The notes beneath the pieces are model-generated. The model ran no database searches. It was not told the origin of the DNA and worked only from the letters and a program-made list of their open reading frames with translations. From Bacteroidaceae bacterium (GTDB lineage Bacteria; Bacteroidota; Bacteroidia; Bacteroidales; Bacteroidaceae), in the NCBI GenBank assembly GCA_024398615.1, contig JAKSIU010000004.1, positions 40,882-104,881 on the forward strand: 64,000 bases of DNA, in the 5' to 3' direction. This document shows, piece by piece, positions 44,661-53,846 of this stretch. Each line of letters starts with the position of its first letter. Within the stretch, counting starts at the first letter, position 1. A program made the translations under genes and the position numbers.

Positions 44661-47420
44661 TTATTCGAAAATGTCATCAAGCGGCCTTTCACTGCAGGCG
44701 TTCGGCATTTCACTTCCTGTAATCAGAGAAATGGTGGGGGCCAGTCTGAGGGCCGATACCGGTTCGTTGCTGTGGTATTTCCGTATGCCGTATCCATATA
44801 GAATGATGGGGAAGGTATCCGGCATGTTTCTGGATGATAACGTGTGGTCTTGAATTTCATCCACAATGTTCCATCCGGGAAGTGCTTTGAGAATAATGTC
44901 TCCGCTGAAAGACGGATTCATGGAATTACGCAGCTGTGCGGTTTCGCTGTCAGGCAGTACGGACATCAGGTCACGCAATAGTATGACATTGCTTACTCCG
45001 CTGGCCTGCGTCAGGAGGTCAATGCTGCTGTCAAGGATGTCGCCAATATCAAGACCCTTGTCTTCAATGGCTTTCCGGTCAAGGAAAATCTGGTTGTGAT
45101 AATATGCTTTGGCTAGAGTTGGACAGTCATACTTTGCAGTGAGGTACAGATTCAGAAGGGCCGTCAGACGTTCCATGCTGACCGTCCCGTTAGGAATCCT
45201 TGTGCCCTGCAGACTTGCAGCGTATTGCTTCCTGTTGCCGGCCGATGTCAGGAAGAACAGCACATTCTCGCTGCCGGCCTTTAAAGTGGCATCGCTTATG
45301 AGACGGGCAATCTCCTGGTCTAGACGCAGATAGATATCCTGCTGTTCGTGGGACCAGAAGTCCGTTGACTGCTGTCTGAAATTGCCTGCATACATGGAAA
45401 GGAGCAGGAGGTCAGGATTCTGGTCAAGCCCCAGCCCCATGGCATCAATGGCCTTCAGCGCCATGTCGGAAACGCGCGTGTTTGCAATGGGTGATGTCCG
45501 GTAATCAGCTCCGTTGTCACTCCTGATGCTGTATGAAAAGGCCTTGGGAATGTCAAGGACAGACTTATGGCTGAATGCTTCAACGGGAACCAAGGGCTCC
45601 CAAGTGTTATTCTTGCGGTCCGATGCCACCTGCTGCACCCAGGCAGGAAGTCCTCCGTAATAGTCCGATGTGCACCATGAGCAGTCCTGAGGGTTCATCC
45701 AAAGAGCCACATCGGCTTCATGTCCTCCGGCAAACACCGCAGCCTCACGTTCAATTGCGATGGAACAGATTTTTGATTTGCCGCCCGAAGACAGTTTGAT
45801 GCAGTCTGCCAGATTGCTGGACATGAGTCTTGCGGGCGATGTGAACTGGTCCGTCCCGGATCCCATGTAGTTGGAGTCATCGGCCAGAAATGCCGGCATC
45901 ATGTTCTTGCGGATCATCCAGCGGGATGCAACGATTCCGTTCATGTACGGAACAGTCCCGGACAGAATGGCTGCTGTGCCGGAAGCCAGATCCGGATCCT
46001 GAAAGTCAAGTCCAGCATTGTCCAGACAGTATCCCTGGTCCATGAGTTTAAGGAATCCGTCACTTCTGAGAATTGGCTTGAGCCGGTTCAGACATTCCAT
46101 GTCAAACTGATCCAGGACAATTCCAACAACCAGTTTCGGAGCATGCTGGATGGTCTGGGCACTGGCTGGCAGACATGCCGGTAATGCAAGACAGAGTGCT
46201 GCAATGGCTTTGCCTTTCCTGTTCTTTCTTCTTGGAACGTGCGGCGTTACGGACAGATTGAACAGGGTAGTGCTCAATGCTCTGATGGCGAAAGTTGCGG
46301 AAAGAACGGTTACGGCCGGTTCAATGTACTGAGGAATGATATGCGAACATGCGGCAAATGTGGCTGTTACAATGAATTCGGCAGGGAAGAACCATGAGAA
46401 ATGTCCTTTCCTTATTCTGTGGACAGCAAAGGGCAACAGGAGAAGCGGCAGGGGATTCAGAATGATGATCAGCCAGTTCGTGTCGACAGCCGGGTGCTCC
46501 GAAAGGAAAAACAGAAAGGCAATGATGAGACCGGCCAGTCCCTGAATGCTGAAAAGGATAATGTCATAAAGCAGGAAACGGCGGTTGCGGTACCATCCCA
46601 ACAGTGAAATGAAGACCGTGATCAGCAAAGCGAGCCACATGGTCTGCAGGGGAGTCAGGAGGCATCGGCCAAAATCCACGGAATGGTCCGGACTGACTAT
46701 TCTCACCGGTTCCGATACCAGGGTTCTGACCGTGTCGGTTGAATCGGTGACGACCCTTATCTGTGCCTTTGAAGCCAGATCCTTGAGCAGGAGCGGGGCA
46801 AACGCTTCCTGACGGTACTTGAGCTGACGGTCAGCCTCGGCTCCGACTACCAGATCCACTGCAAACTGGCTCCATGGCTTCACTGCGGTATGCCGGGTAA
46901 GTATGCTCCTGAAAGACTGGCCGTCAGTTGGAGCGGGGTATGTGACTTTGCCGTTTATGCTCTGCTCGATCTTGTCAATGGCCATGGTGGCACAGTTGCC
47001 GTACAGGAAATTATAGCGATAGACGCGGTTCTCGGGGAGACTGTTCTCTATGAGCAGATTGTAAAGACGGGAGTTCTCATCCGGTGACAGATTGAGCTCC
47101 TGCTCCCAGATTGCCGATCCGCGTTCGTCGTATTCCTCCATGAAACCGCTCATACGCTGGGCTCCCAGAAGGTAATCGGTCTTGCCCAGACAGAAACGCC
47201 AGATGAAATGAGGTGTGTTGAAGTCGAACAGACCATAGTTGAAAACAACGTCCTGTCCTTTTGTGAAATCCTGTACTCTGATGGCCGTATGGCCGTAAAG
47301 CTCATATATTGCAGCACCCGGTTCACATGTGATGAGGCTGATGCGCAGGCTGTCGCGCTGGGCACGTGCAGGGCAAGCCATGATGAGGGCGGCCAGCAGG
47401 GACAGTAATATCTTCTTCAT
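44661..47420 (-). CDS. DUF4105 (Lnb N-terminal) domain fused to an alkaline-phosphatase-like domain
   Basis: About 919 residues with a signal peptide (MKKILLSLLAALIMACPARA). Residues 22-235 are a DUF4105/Lnb-type periplasmic domain (GAAIYELYGHTAIRVQD, YRYNFLYGNCATMAID with the Cys/His-type active-site pattern). About 260-405 has four or five membrane helices. From about 430 an alkaline-phosphatase-superfamily fold starts (LVVGIVLDQFDMECL, GTVPYMNGIVASRWM). Compared with active homologues that read YTGPGHAS, DYVGH and TADHG, this copy reads DLASGTAA, YAGNF and TSAGN. The nucleophile and several metal ligands are therefore missing and the domain is probably inactive. ATG 47426 is an alternative start. 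The first half may be a thiol-type hydrolase, but this is unproven. Confidence 0.8.
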   Translation of the reverse strand: MKKILLSLLAALIMACPARAQRDSLRISLITCEPGAAIYELYGHTAIRVQDFTKGQDVVFNYGLFDFNTPHFIWRFCLGKTDYLLGAQRMSGFMEEYDERGSAIWEQELNLSPDENSRLYNLLIENSLPENRVYRYNFLYGNCATMAIDKIEQSINGKVTYPAPTDGQSFRSILTRHTAVKPWSQFAVDLVVGAEADRQLKYRQEAFAPLLLKDLASKAQIRVVTDSTDTVRTLVSEPVRIVSPDHSVDFGRCLLTPLQTMWLALLITVFISLLGWYRNRRFLLYDIILFSIQGLAGLIIAFLFFLSEHPAVDTNWLIIILNPLPLLLLPFAVHRIRKGHFSWFFPAEFIVTATFAACSHIIPQYIEPAVTVLSATFAIRALSTTLFNLSVTPHVPRRKNRKGKAIAALCLALPACLPASAQTIQHAPKLVVGIVLDQFDMECLNRLKPILRSDGFLKLMDQGYCLDNAGLDFQDPDLASGTAAILSGTVPYMNGIVASRWMIRKNMMPAFLADDSNYMGSGTDQFTSPARLMSSNLADCIKLSSGGKSKICSIAIEREAAVFAGGHEADVALWMNPQDCSWCTSDYYGGLPAWVQQVASDRKNNTWEPLVPVEAFSHKSVLDIPKAFSYSIRSDNGADYRTSPIANTRVSDMALKAIDAMGLGLDQNPDLLLLSMYAGNFRQQSTDFWSHEQQDIYLRLDQEIARLISDATLKAGSENVLFFLTSAGNRKQYAASLQGTRIPNGTVSMERLTALLNLYLTAKYDCPTLAKAYYHNQIFLDRKAIEDKGLDIGDILDSSIDLLTQASGVSNVILLRDLMSVLPDSETAQLRNSMNPSFSGDIILKALPGWNIVDEIQDHTLSSRNMPDTFPIILYGYGIRKYHSNEPVSALRLAPTISLITGSEMPNACSERPLDDIFE

Positions 47421-47428
47421 AGTCATTC

Positions 47429-47460
47429 TTTGTTGGATTGTGCAAAGTTAATTATTTTTG
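47429..47460 (+). promoter_or_regulatory. Promoter of coaX
   Basis: TTTG at 47429-47432, exactly 20 bp, then TATTTTTG at 47453-47460. The predicted start near 47467 is within a few bases of the coaX ATG (47470), so the message may be almost leaderless. Confidence 0.7.
47443..47450 (-). promoter_or_regulatory. -7 element of the DUF4105-phosphatase gene
   Basis: TAACTTTG on the minus strand, full consensus. TTTC lies 21 bp upstream at 47472-47475. It sits inside the spacer of the divergent coaX promoter, so both cannot be occupied at once. Confidence 0.5.
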
Positions 47461-47469
47461 CGACGGTCT

Positions 47470-48198
47470 ATGAAACTGCTGCTTGATTTTGGAAATACAA
47501 GGATGAAAGCCGCATGCCGCAGGAACGGTATGCTGGAGCAGCTTTACTCCGGTCCCGTTTCAAGGGAACAACTGGAGCGGTCGCTATACGGATTGGACAT
47601 AGAGGGCGGTATGTACTGCACTGTGCGTGACATTCCGGACGATATGGCCCAATGGCTTGAAGCGCACCGGATTGTCCGTCTTGAATATGGTATTCCGGTT
47701 CCTTTGTCCATGAAGTACCGCTCACCGCAGACTTTGGGGATGGACCGTCTGGCGGCAGCAGTCGGCGCGTGGGCTGCAAGTCCGGGACGGAACCTGCTGG
47801 TCATTGATGCCGGTACCGCAATTACCTGTGATTTCGTGAGTGCTGACGGGGCGTATGTGGGCGGTAACATTGCACCTGGCGTGAAACTCCGTCTGGAGAG
47901 CCTTCATGAACACACCGGCAGACTTCCACTGGTCGATGCCGGCTCCGGCGATTGCCCGATGTTCGGATACGATACGGAAACGGCAATCCGCAGCGGGGTA
48001 GTGAATGGCATCCGGCTTGAAATTGAAGGAATCATTCGGAAAACCCGCGAGTCATATTCGTCTGTTTTGGTTTTTTTAACCGGAGGCGATGCCTATTTTT
48101 TTGAAATGACGGGTAAATGTGATATTTTTGCAGACGCTGACCTGGTAATGAAAGGTTTGGACAGCATATTGGAATTCAATGAAAACAAGACCGAATAA
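47470..48198 (+). CDS. coaX: Type III pantothenate kinase
   Basis: A 242-residue CoaX, the first step of coenzyme A synthesis from pantothenate. ASKHA-fold motifs are present: LLLDFGNTRMKAA (phosphate 1), TLGMDRLAAAVGAW, and VIDAGTAITCDFVS (phosphate 2, Asp and Thr), then GGNIAPGVKLRLESLHEHTGRLP. The start is the ATG at 47470, directly after its promoter. Its last 20 bases overlap the start of the next gene. Confidence 0.93.
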   Translation: MKLLLDFGNTRMKAACRRNGMLEQLYSGPVSREQLERSLYGLDIEGGMYCTVRDIPDDMAQWLEAHRIVRLEYGIPVPLSMKYRSPQTLGMDRLAAAVGAWAASPGRNLLVIDAGTAITCDFVSADGAYVGGNIAPGVKLRLESLHEHTGRLPLVDAGSGDCPMFGYDTETAIRSGVVNGIRLEIEGIIRKTRESYSSVLVFLTGGDAYFFEMTGKCDIFADADLVMKGLDSILEFNENKTE

Positions 48199-49438
48199 GC
48201 TGCGTTTTACGGTAATGGTTGTGGCTCTGCTGCTGCAGACGGCCTTTTCATATGCCCAGACCGGCATAAATTCGCCTTATTCCATGTATGGCATCGGAAC
48301 TCTTTCCGACAGATCCAACGGAATGATGCGTTCCATGGGAGGCATAGGAACCGGATTCAGACAGAGAAACATAATCAATCTCAAGAATCCTGCCTCATAT
48401 TCCACAGTCGATACCCTGACCTTTCTGGCCGATGCCGGTTTTTCTTTACTGAACGGCAATTTTGAAGAGAACGGTGCACGTGTGAACGCCCGCAATGCTG
48501 CTGTGGACTATCTGGCAATGCAGTTCCGTGTACAGCCTAAAATAGGCATGACACTTGCTTTCCTGCCGTTCTCGAAAGTAGGATACAGCTTCTCGTCGGA
48601 AAGTCTGGTCCGCCGTGATTCCGATGGCGAAATCATGTCAACGGGTGTCACATACGGAGAAGGCGGTCTGAGACAGTTCATGGCCGGACTTGGATGGAGA
48701 CCTGCCGAATGGCTGTCTGTAGGAGCCGATGTCTCATACATCAAGGGTGATCTGACACGACAGTTCTCTACATCGTTCTCGTCAGGGAGCGTCACTTCAA
48801 GAACCAGAACCTATACAGCCGATTTCTCTTCGGCAATGTATGATTTCGGTATTCAGGGAACCATCAAATCAGGCAAGGACCGTCTGGTTATAGGCGCCAC
48901 ATATTCACCGGCAACTGATTTCAATTCGGACTGTACCATTGCCGATGTACATACTGTTGCCGATACGGCATCAATCGAGGATGCATTCCATCTGCCTGAC
49001 AGGCTTTCCGTAGGATTGAGCTATTCAAGCAGGAACTGGACGGCCGGAGCCGATGTGTCTTTGGAAAAGTGGTCCGATGCACGTTTCTTCGGCGAATCTT
49101 ATGGTCGTGACCGTTTTGCTGTACAGGCCGGCCTCAGTCTGATACCGGAACCGGACAGCAAGAAACTGTTCAGACGTACATCGTATCAGGCCGGTCTCAA
49201 GTTCTCACAACCCTACTATAATATAGGTGACAATCCGGGACCTCTGGAGTTCGGGGCTACAGCCGGTTTCAGCCTGCCGGTCACATCGGCCTACAACAGT
49301 ATGGCTTACATTCATGTCTCCGGCCAGTATTCAAGGGTGCAGCCGCAGTTTGACGGTTCGGTATGTGAAAACTACATAGGATTGAGCATCGGTGTCACTT
49401 TCATGGAACGCTGGTTCATGAAGTGGATGGTCGAATGA
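48179..49438 (+). CDS. Outer-membrane beta-barrel protein, FadL/OmpP1-like
   Basis: 419 residues. The signal peptide MKTRPNKLRFTVMVVALLLQTAFSYAQ is followed by NSPYSMYGIGTLSDRSNGMMRSMGGIG, the start typical of a Bacteroidetes barrel family. Alternating-residue strands continue to the end. NPASYSTVDTLTF resembles the FadL/OmpP1 N-terminal plug region, but the substrate is unknown. The ATG lies inside the end of coaX. The following TPR, lptC and PpiD genes make this a cluster of envelope functions. Confidence 0.8.
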   Translation: MKTRPNKLRFTVMVVALLLQTAFSYAQTGINSPYSMYGIGTLSDRSNGMMRSMGGIGTGFRQRNIINLKNPASYSTVDTLTFLADAGFSLLNGNFEENGARVNARNAAVDYLAMQFRVQPKIGMTLAFLPFSKVGYSFSSESLVRRDSDGEIMSTGVTYGEGGLRQFMAGLGWRPAEWLSVGADVSYIKGDLTRQFSTSFSSGSVTSRTRTYTADFSSAMYDFGIQGTIKSGKDRLVIGATYSPATDFNSDCTIADVHTVADTASIEDAFHLPDRLSVGLSYSSRNWTAGADVSLEKWSDARFFGESYGRDRFAVQAGLSLIPEPDSKKLFRRTSYQAGLKFSQPYYNIGDNPGPLEFGATAGFSLPVTSAYNSMAYIHVSGQYSRVQPQFDGSVCENYIGLSIGVTFMERWFMKWMVE

Positions 49439-49502
49439 TTTAACAATTGACGTTTTTTTCTATCATAACAGTGAATCAGGTTTTGAAATAATACATATAA
49501 TT

Positions 49503-50870
49503 ATGAAAAAGATAGCTTTAGTTGCTCTTGCAGTTCTTTCGGCAAGCGGCGTTTATGCACAGAAGGGAGTCGAGGACGGCTCACGTTATGGACAGGGTGA
49601 AGACAGCATCAATACCTTGAGGTATATGAGCATCTACACCGAGTATGTGAAGACTGAAAACTACAAGGACGCCTATGAACAGGGGTGGAAGGAAGTCTTC
49701 AGGGATGCTCCTCTGGCATCAGTCTCCACTTACACCAATGGTGTCAAGATCCTTCATGCTCTTTACAAGGCAGAAACCGATGCTGAACTCAAGGCCAAGT
49801 ATTCACAGGAACTGATGGATGTCTATGAGCAGAGAATCAAGTATCTGGACAAACTGAATCTCCAGCAGAAGACTCCGACCAGTGAAGGTGAAATCATGGG
49901 TTCTTATGCTCACGATTATCTTTCCTACAATCCGAAACCGACTGTAGCAAAGGCATACGAACTGCTCCGCAAGGCTGTGGATCTGTCAAAGGGCGCAACG
50001 CAGTACTATGTTCTTGATGACCTTATGAGAATCTCTGCCCAGCGTTTCAAGGCAAAGAAAGATAATGAGGAATACCGTGAGGCTCTCATGCAGGACTATC
50101 TTGACTGCTCACAGTATATTGACGAGTTCATCCTGACCCAGACCAACGAGAAGGTTCTGGAGCAGAGCGCCAAGACAAAGGATAACATTGATGCCAACTT
50201 CGTCAACAGCGGTGCTGCAGACTGCGAGACTCTTCAGGATATCTATGGTCCGAAGATTGAGGCCAACAAGAGCGATGTCGAATACCTGAACAAGGTTGTA
50301 AGACTTATGTCAATATTTGACTGCCGGTCATCAGACGCATATTTCCAGGCTGCCGAGTATGCTCACCAGCTGTCTCCTTCAGTTCAGACTGCAAAGAGCC
50401 TGGGAGCTCTGTATCTCCAGCAGCGTGATGATGCCACAAAGGCAATCGAATATTATGAGCAGGCTGTTGAACTTGAGGAGAACAAGCTCGCCAAGGCTGA
50501 CATTTACCAGACTATGGCATCGATATGGCTGTCAAAGGAAAATTATGACAAGAGTCGCTCATGCGCAAACAAGGCCATTGCCAACAACCCGAACAAGGGT
50601 GCTGCATACATTCTGCTGGCACAGCTATATGCCATCAAGCATCATTGGAATAATGAACCCGCTCTGGACCAGTGCGCATACTTCGCTGTTCTGGATAAGC
50701 TGGAGCAGGCCAGAAGAGTTGATTCAAGCGTAGCCGATAAGGCCAACGAACTGATCCGTGAATATTCAAAGCAGTGCCCGAAACCTGAAGACCTGTTCAT
50801 GTTCTCACTCAAGGAAGGTCAGAAGCTGGAAATCAAGGGCTGGATCAACGAGACAACTACGATAAGATGA
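49503..50870 (+). CDS. Exported tetratricopeptide-repeat protein
   Basis: 455 residues with a signal peptide (MKKIALVALAVLSASGVYA). The rest is helical. TPR units are clear from about 290: AAEYAHQLSPSVQTAKSLGALYLQQRD, KAIEYYEQAVELEENKLAKADIYQTMASIWL, and YDKSRSCANKAIANNPNKGAAYILLAQLYA. It is probably a periplasmic scaffold; no catalytic domain is seen. Its stop overlaps the lptC start by four bases (ATGA), so it is translationally coupled to an LPS-export gene. Confidence 0.85.
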   Translation: MKKIALVALAVLSASGVYAQKGVEDGSRYGQGEDSINTLRYMSIYTEYVKTENYKDAYEQGWKEVFRDAPLASVSTYTNGVKILHALYKAETDAELKAKYSQELMDVYEQRIKYLDKLNLQQKTPTSEGEIMGSYAHDYLSYNPKPTVAKAYELLRKAVDLSKGATQYYVLDDLMRISAQRFKAKKDNEEYREALMQDYLDCSQYIDEFILTQTNEKVLEQSAKTKDNIDANFVNSGAADCETLQDIYGPKIEANKSDVEYLNKVVRLMSIFDCRSSDAYFQAAEYAHQLSPSVQTAKSLGALYLQQRDDATKAIEYYEQAVELEENKLAKADIYQTMASIWLSKENYDKSRSCANKAIANNPNKGAAYILLAQLYAIKHHWNNEPALDQCAYFAVLDKLEQARRVDSSVADKANELIREYSKQCPKPEDLFMFSLKEGQKLEIKGWINETTTIR

Positions 50871-51520
50871 TTTCGGATACAGGTTTGAGACCCGTGTCAG
50901 AGTTCAAACGCATGGCAACCGTCCTGATGGCGGTTGTCTTGCCGTTTCTATGCCATTCCTGCTCCGGCCATGGCAAACAGTTCGGTGCGGCAATAACGAA
51001 CCGCGATTCGGCCAGTGTCATGACAACTGTAGGCGTGGATATGCTTATATCGGAAGATGGTCGCTTGAAGTACCATGTGACAGCCCCGGAATGGATGGTG
51101 TTCGATCAGATGAAACCTCCTTATTACAGTTTGGAAAAAGGCATTCATCTTGAGATCTATAATGAGAATATGGAAGTGGAGGCGACACTTGTTGCTGATA
51201 CGGCATACTATTTGAATAACTCGAAACTATGGGAATTGAAGGGGCATGTCCACTCCCAGAATATGAATGGAGACGAGTTTGATACACCCCACATGTACGT
51301 TAACAACAGGTCCGACAAGGTATATTCCGATGATTCCATAACCATCCGTCAGCCCAACAGGATGCTGAAGGGAGTGGGGTTCGAATCAAACGGCAACATG
51401 ACCGAATATTTTATCCGGCACAGTCAGGGAGTCTTCCCGATTGAGGATGTCCAGCCGGATTCCATACCGTCGGCGGAGGAGGAGCCGACCGAAGAATCGG
51501 ATACGGAGTCGGAAGAGTGA
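50867..51520 (+). CDS. lptC: LPS-export periplasmic protein LptC
   Basis: A 217-residue LptC, a bitopic or lipid-anchored subunit that hands LPS from LptBFG to LptA. A short N-terminal hydrophobic segment (MAVVLPFLCHSC, ending in a possible lipid Cys) is followed by the OstA-like beta fold: SEDGRLKYHVTAPEWM, YSLEKGIHLEIYNEN, and LWELKGHVHSQNMNGDEFDTPHMYVNN. The acidic tail EEEPTEESDTESEE is variable. A terminator follows at once. Confidence 0.9.
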   Translation: MISDTGLRPVSEFKRMATVLMAVVLPFLCHSCSGHGKQFGAAITNRDSASVMTTVGVDMLISEDGRLKYHVTAPEWMVFDQMKPPYYSLEKGIHLEIYNENMEVEATLVADTAYYLNNSKLWELKGHVHSQNMNGDEFDTPHMYVNNRSDKVYSDDSITIRQPNRMLKGVGFESNGNMTEYFIRHSQGVFPIEDVQPDSIPSAEEEPTEESDTESEE

Positions 51521-51522
51521 TA

Positions 51523-51554
51523 AAGGGGATTCAAATTATCCCCTTCTTTTTTTT
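51523..51554 (+). terminator. Intrinsic terminator after lptC
   Basis: A perfect 8-bp stem AAGGGGAT (51523-51530) / ATCCCCTT (51538-51545), a seven-base loop and a run of eight T. It closes the coaX to lptC operon. Confidence 0.9.
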
Positions 51555-51573
51555 ATAATATAACAAAATTAAG

Positions 51574-51581
51574 TACTTTTG
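51574..51581 (+). promoter_or_regulatory. -7 element of the PpiD-like gene
   Basis: TACTTTTG, full consensus, 65 bp before the ATG at 51646. The upstream region is T-rich from the terminator and has no clear -33 box. Confidence 0.45.
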
Positions 51582-51645
51582 TGCGCTAAAAATCCGATTG
51601 GGGATTTTTTATTTGGATAGAAAACAAATAAACAACACAATAGAA

Positions 51646-53784
51646 ATGGCAACATTACAGAAAATCAGAAGCAAAGGACCACTGCTCCTTATCGTTATCG
51701 GCCTTGCTATGCTGGCCTTCATTCTTGGCGATGCATGGAAGATTATCCGTCCGAATCAGGGCGTTCAGTACGTAGGATCAATAGCCGGTCAGAAAATTTC
51801 CGCTATGGATTTCCAGGACGAGCTTGAAAACTACACTGAGGTGGTGAAGTTCGGTATGGGAACCAATGATCTCACTGAGGAAATGAACAATTCCCTCAAG
51901 GATGAGGTCTGGAGTTCCATGGTACGCAATACCATCATCAACAACGAGGCAGAGAAACTGGGCCTGACTGTTACTGATGCTGAAGTCCGCGCCGTCATAG
52001 AGGAGGGTACAGATCCAAATCTTCAGAATACTCCGTTCTCAGATGCACAGGGTAATTTCGATGCTGACAATCTCAAGAGTTTCATAGCAGGTTATGAGTC
52101 TCTCGACCGCGAGTCTGTTCCTGCAGAGCAGATGCGTTATTATGACAGCATGTACAAGTTCTGGCTTTTCATTGAGAAGGAAATCAAGAGCTCGTTGCTT
52201 TACCAGAAGTATTCTGCACTTGTCGGTTCAGCAGCCGTTGCCAATCCCGTTTCCATCAAGGATTCATACGAAAGCCGTATCAAGCGTGCCGATGTTCTGA
52301 TGGCTTCACTGTCCTTCTCATCACTGGCCGATGCAGACGTTACGGTTTCTGCCCAGGATCTCAAGAATGTGTATGCGGAGAACAAGGAAAGCCTTTATAA
52401 TTATGCTGAGACCCGTGACATTTACTACATTGACACGGAGATCCTGCCAAGTCAGGCCGATCGTGACGCCCTTCTTCAGGAGATGGTCGAGCTTACTGAA
52501 CAGCTTCAGGAAACCGATGAGGACTATGCTTCATTCCTGCGCCGTGCACAGTCACGCCAGACCTACAGCGAGGTAGCACGTTCACTGGGATACCTTCCAT
52601 TGGCTGTTGCCGAGAATCTTGATTCAGTCAACGAGGCAGGCATTTTCGGTCCTGTTTATGACGAATATACTGACAGCTATACCTCATTCAAGCTTATCGG
52701 TAAGGAACAGGGCTATGATTCAATCCAGTACAGCATCATTCAGGTTGTTGCTGAAAATGAGCAGGAGTCAGACCGCCTGGCAGACAGCATCTATACTGCA
52801 GTCAAGGGTGGAGCCGATTTCGCTGAAATAGCTCAGGTCTATGGCCAGAGCGGTATTGAACAGTGGATTACTTCAGCTCAGTATGAGCCGGCAGCAATCA
52901 ATGGTGACAATGCCAAGTATCTGAATGCCATCAACGGCATGAAGAAGGGCGAGGTTGCAAATGTCAAGATTTCACAGGGCAATCTCATTATCAAGGTTAC
53001 AGATGTACGCAACATTGTTGACAAGTATAACGTTGCCGCAATCCAGCGTCCGGTTGAATTCAGCGAGGAAACCAGCAACAAGGCATACACTGATCTGAGC
53101 CTCTTTGTAGCACAGAACGCCACACTTGACTCACTCAAGGCCAATGCTGAAGATTCCAACTACCGTCTTCTCTTCTATCCTGCTTTCTCAAGCAGCAGCA
53201 ACAATGTAGCCGGTGTGGCAAAGTCACATGAGGCACTGCGTTGGGCTTTCGATGCAAAGGAAGGCGAAGTGTCACGTATATATGAAGTAGGTGCAGCCAA
53301 TGATCATCTGCTTGTTGTTGCTGTAAGCAAGATCAATCCTGCAGGATACACTTCAATTGAGAATGCTCAGACGGCTCTTGCATCAAAGGTCATCAACAGC
53401 AAGAAGGCTCAGCTTCTTCTTGACAAGCTTGCAGGCGTAAAGAGCATTGACGAGGCAAAGTCAATCGAGGGCATCAGAATTGATACAGTCCAGTTCTGCA
53501 ACTTCACGAACGATGCATACATTGCTTCAACAATGACCAATGAACCAAGTCTTGGACCAAGTGTAATCAATCTTGCCCAGAACGTACTCTCAGCTCCTGT
53601 CGTAGGTGAGAATTGCGTATTCGTCGCTGAAAAGATTACCGATGATTCATATTCTGCAGCAATTGATGAGACAGCTGAAAAGGAACGTCTTGAAACAATT
53701 GCCGGCGGCCGTCTCGCACAGTCTATCCTGCAGGAACTTTACATGCAGGCTAAGGTTGAAGATACACGTTACAGAATTTTCTGA
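51646..53784 (+). CDS. PpiD/SurA-type periplasmic prolyl isomerase
   Basis: 712 residues. I start at ATG 51646 because the N-terminal anchor (GPLLLIVIGLAMLAFILGDAW, about 11-31) follows directly; the frame upstream is in the leader. A SurA_N-like helical chaperone domain (about 45-230) precedes a parvulin domain (about 340-450, QYSIIQVVAENEQESDRLADSI, GGADFAEIAQVYGQSG, IKVTDVR). A second, degenerate rotamase-like domain (about 500-620) follows. It folds outer-membrane proteins on the periplasmic face of the inner membrane. Its own promoter and terminator make it monocistronic. Confidence 0.88.
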   Translation: MATLQKIRSKGPLLLIVIGLAMLAFILGDAWKIIRPNQGVQYVGSIAGQKISAMDFQDELENYTEVVKFGMGTNDLTEEMNNSLKDEVWSSMVRNTIINNEAEKLGLTVTDAEVRAVIEEGTDPNLQNTPFSDAQGNFDADNLKSFIAGYESLDRESVPAEQMRYYDSMYKFWLFIEKEIKSSLLYQKYSALVGSAAVANPVSIKDSYESRIKRADVLMASLSFSSLADADVTVSAQDLKNVYAENKESLYNYAETRDIYYIDTEILPSQADRDALLQEMVELTEQLQETDEDYASFLRRAQSRQTYSEVARSLGYLPLAVAENLDSVNEAGIFGPVYDEYTDSYTSFKLIGKEQGYDSIQYSIIQVVAENEQESDRLADSIYTAVKGGADFAEIAQVYGQSGIEQWITSAQYEPAAINGDNAKYLNAINGMKKGEVANVKISQGNLIIKVTDVRNIVDKYNVAAIQRPVEFSEETSNKAYTDLSLFVAQNATLDSLKANAEDSNYRLLFYPAFSSSSNNVAGVAKSHEALRWAFDAKEGEVSRIYEVGAANDHLLVVAVSKINPAGYTSIENAQTALASKVINSKKAQLLLDKLAGVKSIDEAKSIEGIRIDTVQFCNFTNDAYIASTMTNEPSLGPSVINLAQNVLSAPVVGENCVFVAEKITDDSYSAAIDETAEKERLETIAGGRLAQSILQELYMQAKVEDTRYRIF

Positions 53785-53804
53785 TAACAGGTTACAGTAC
53801 GATA

Positions 53805-53840
53805 ATGAAAAGCGGCTCCGTTTTCGGGGCCGCTTTTCAT
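53805..53840 (+). terminator. Terminator after the PpiD-like gene
   Basis: A perfect 12-bp stem ATGAAAAGCGGC (53805-53816) / GCCGCTTTTCAT (53829-53840), with a further small inner pairing around TTTT. The T-run after it is short, but the stem itself is U-rich at its 3' side. Confidence 0.8.
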
Positions 53841-53846
53841 TTATGG

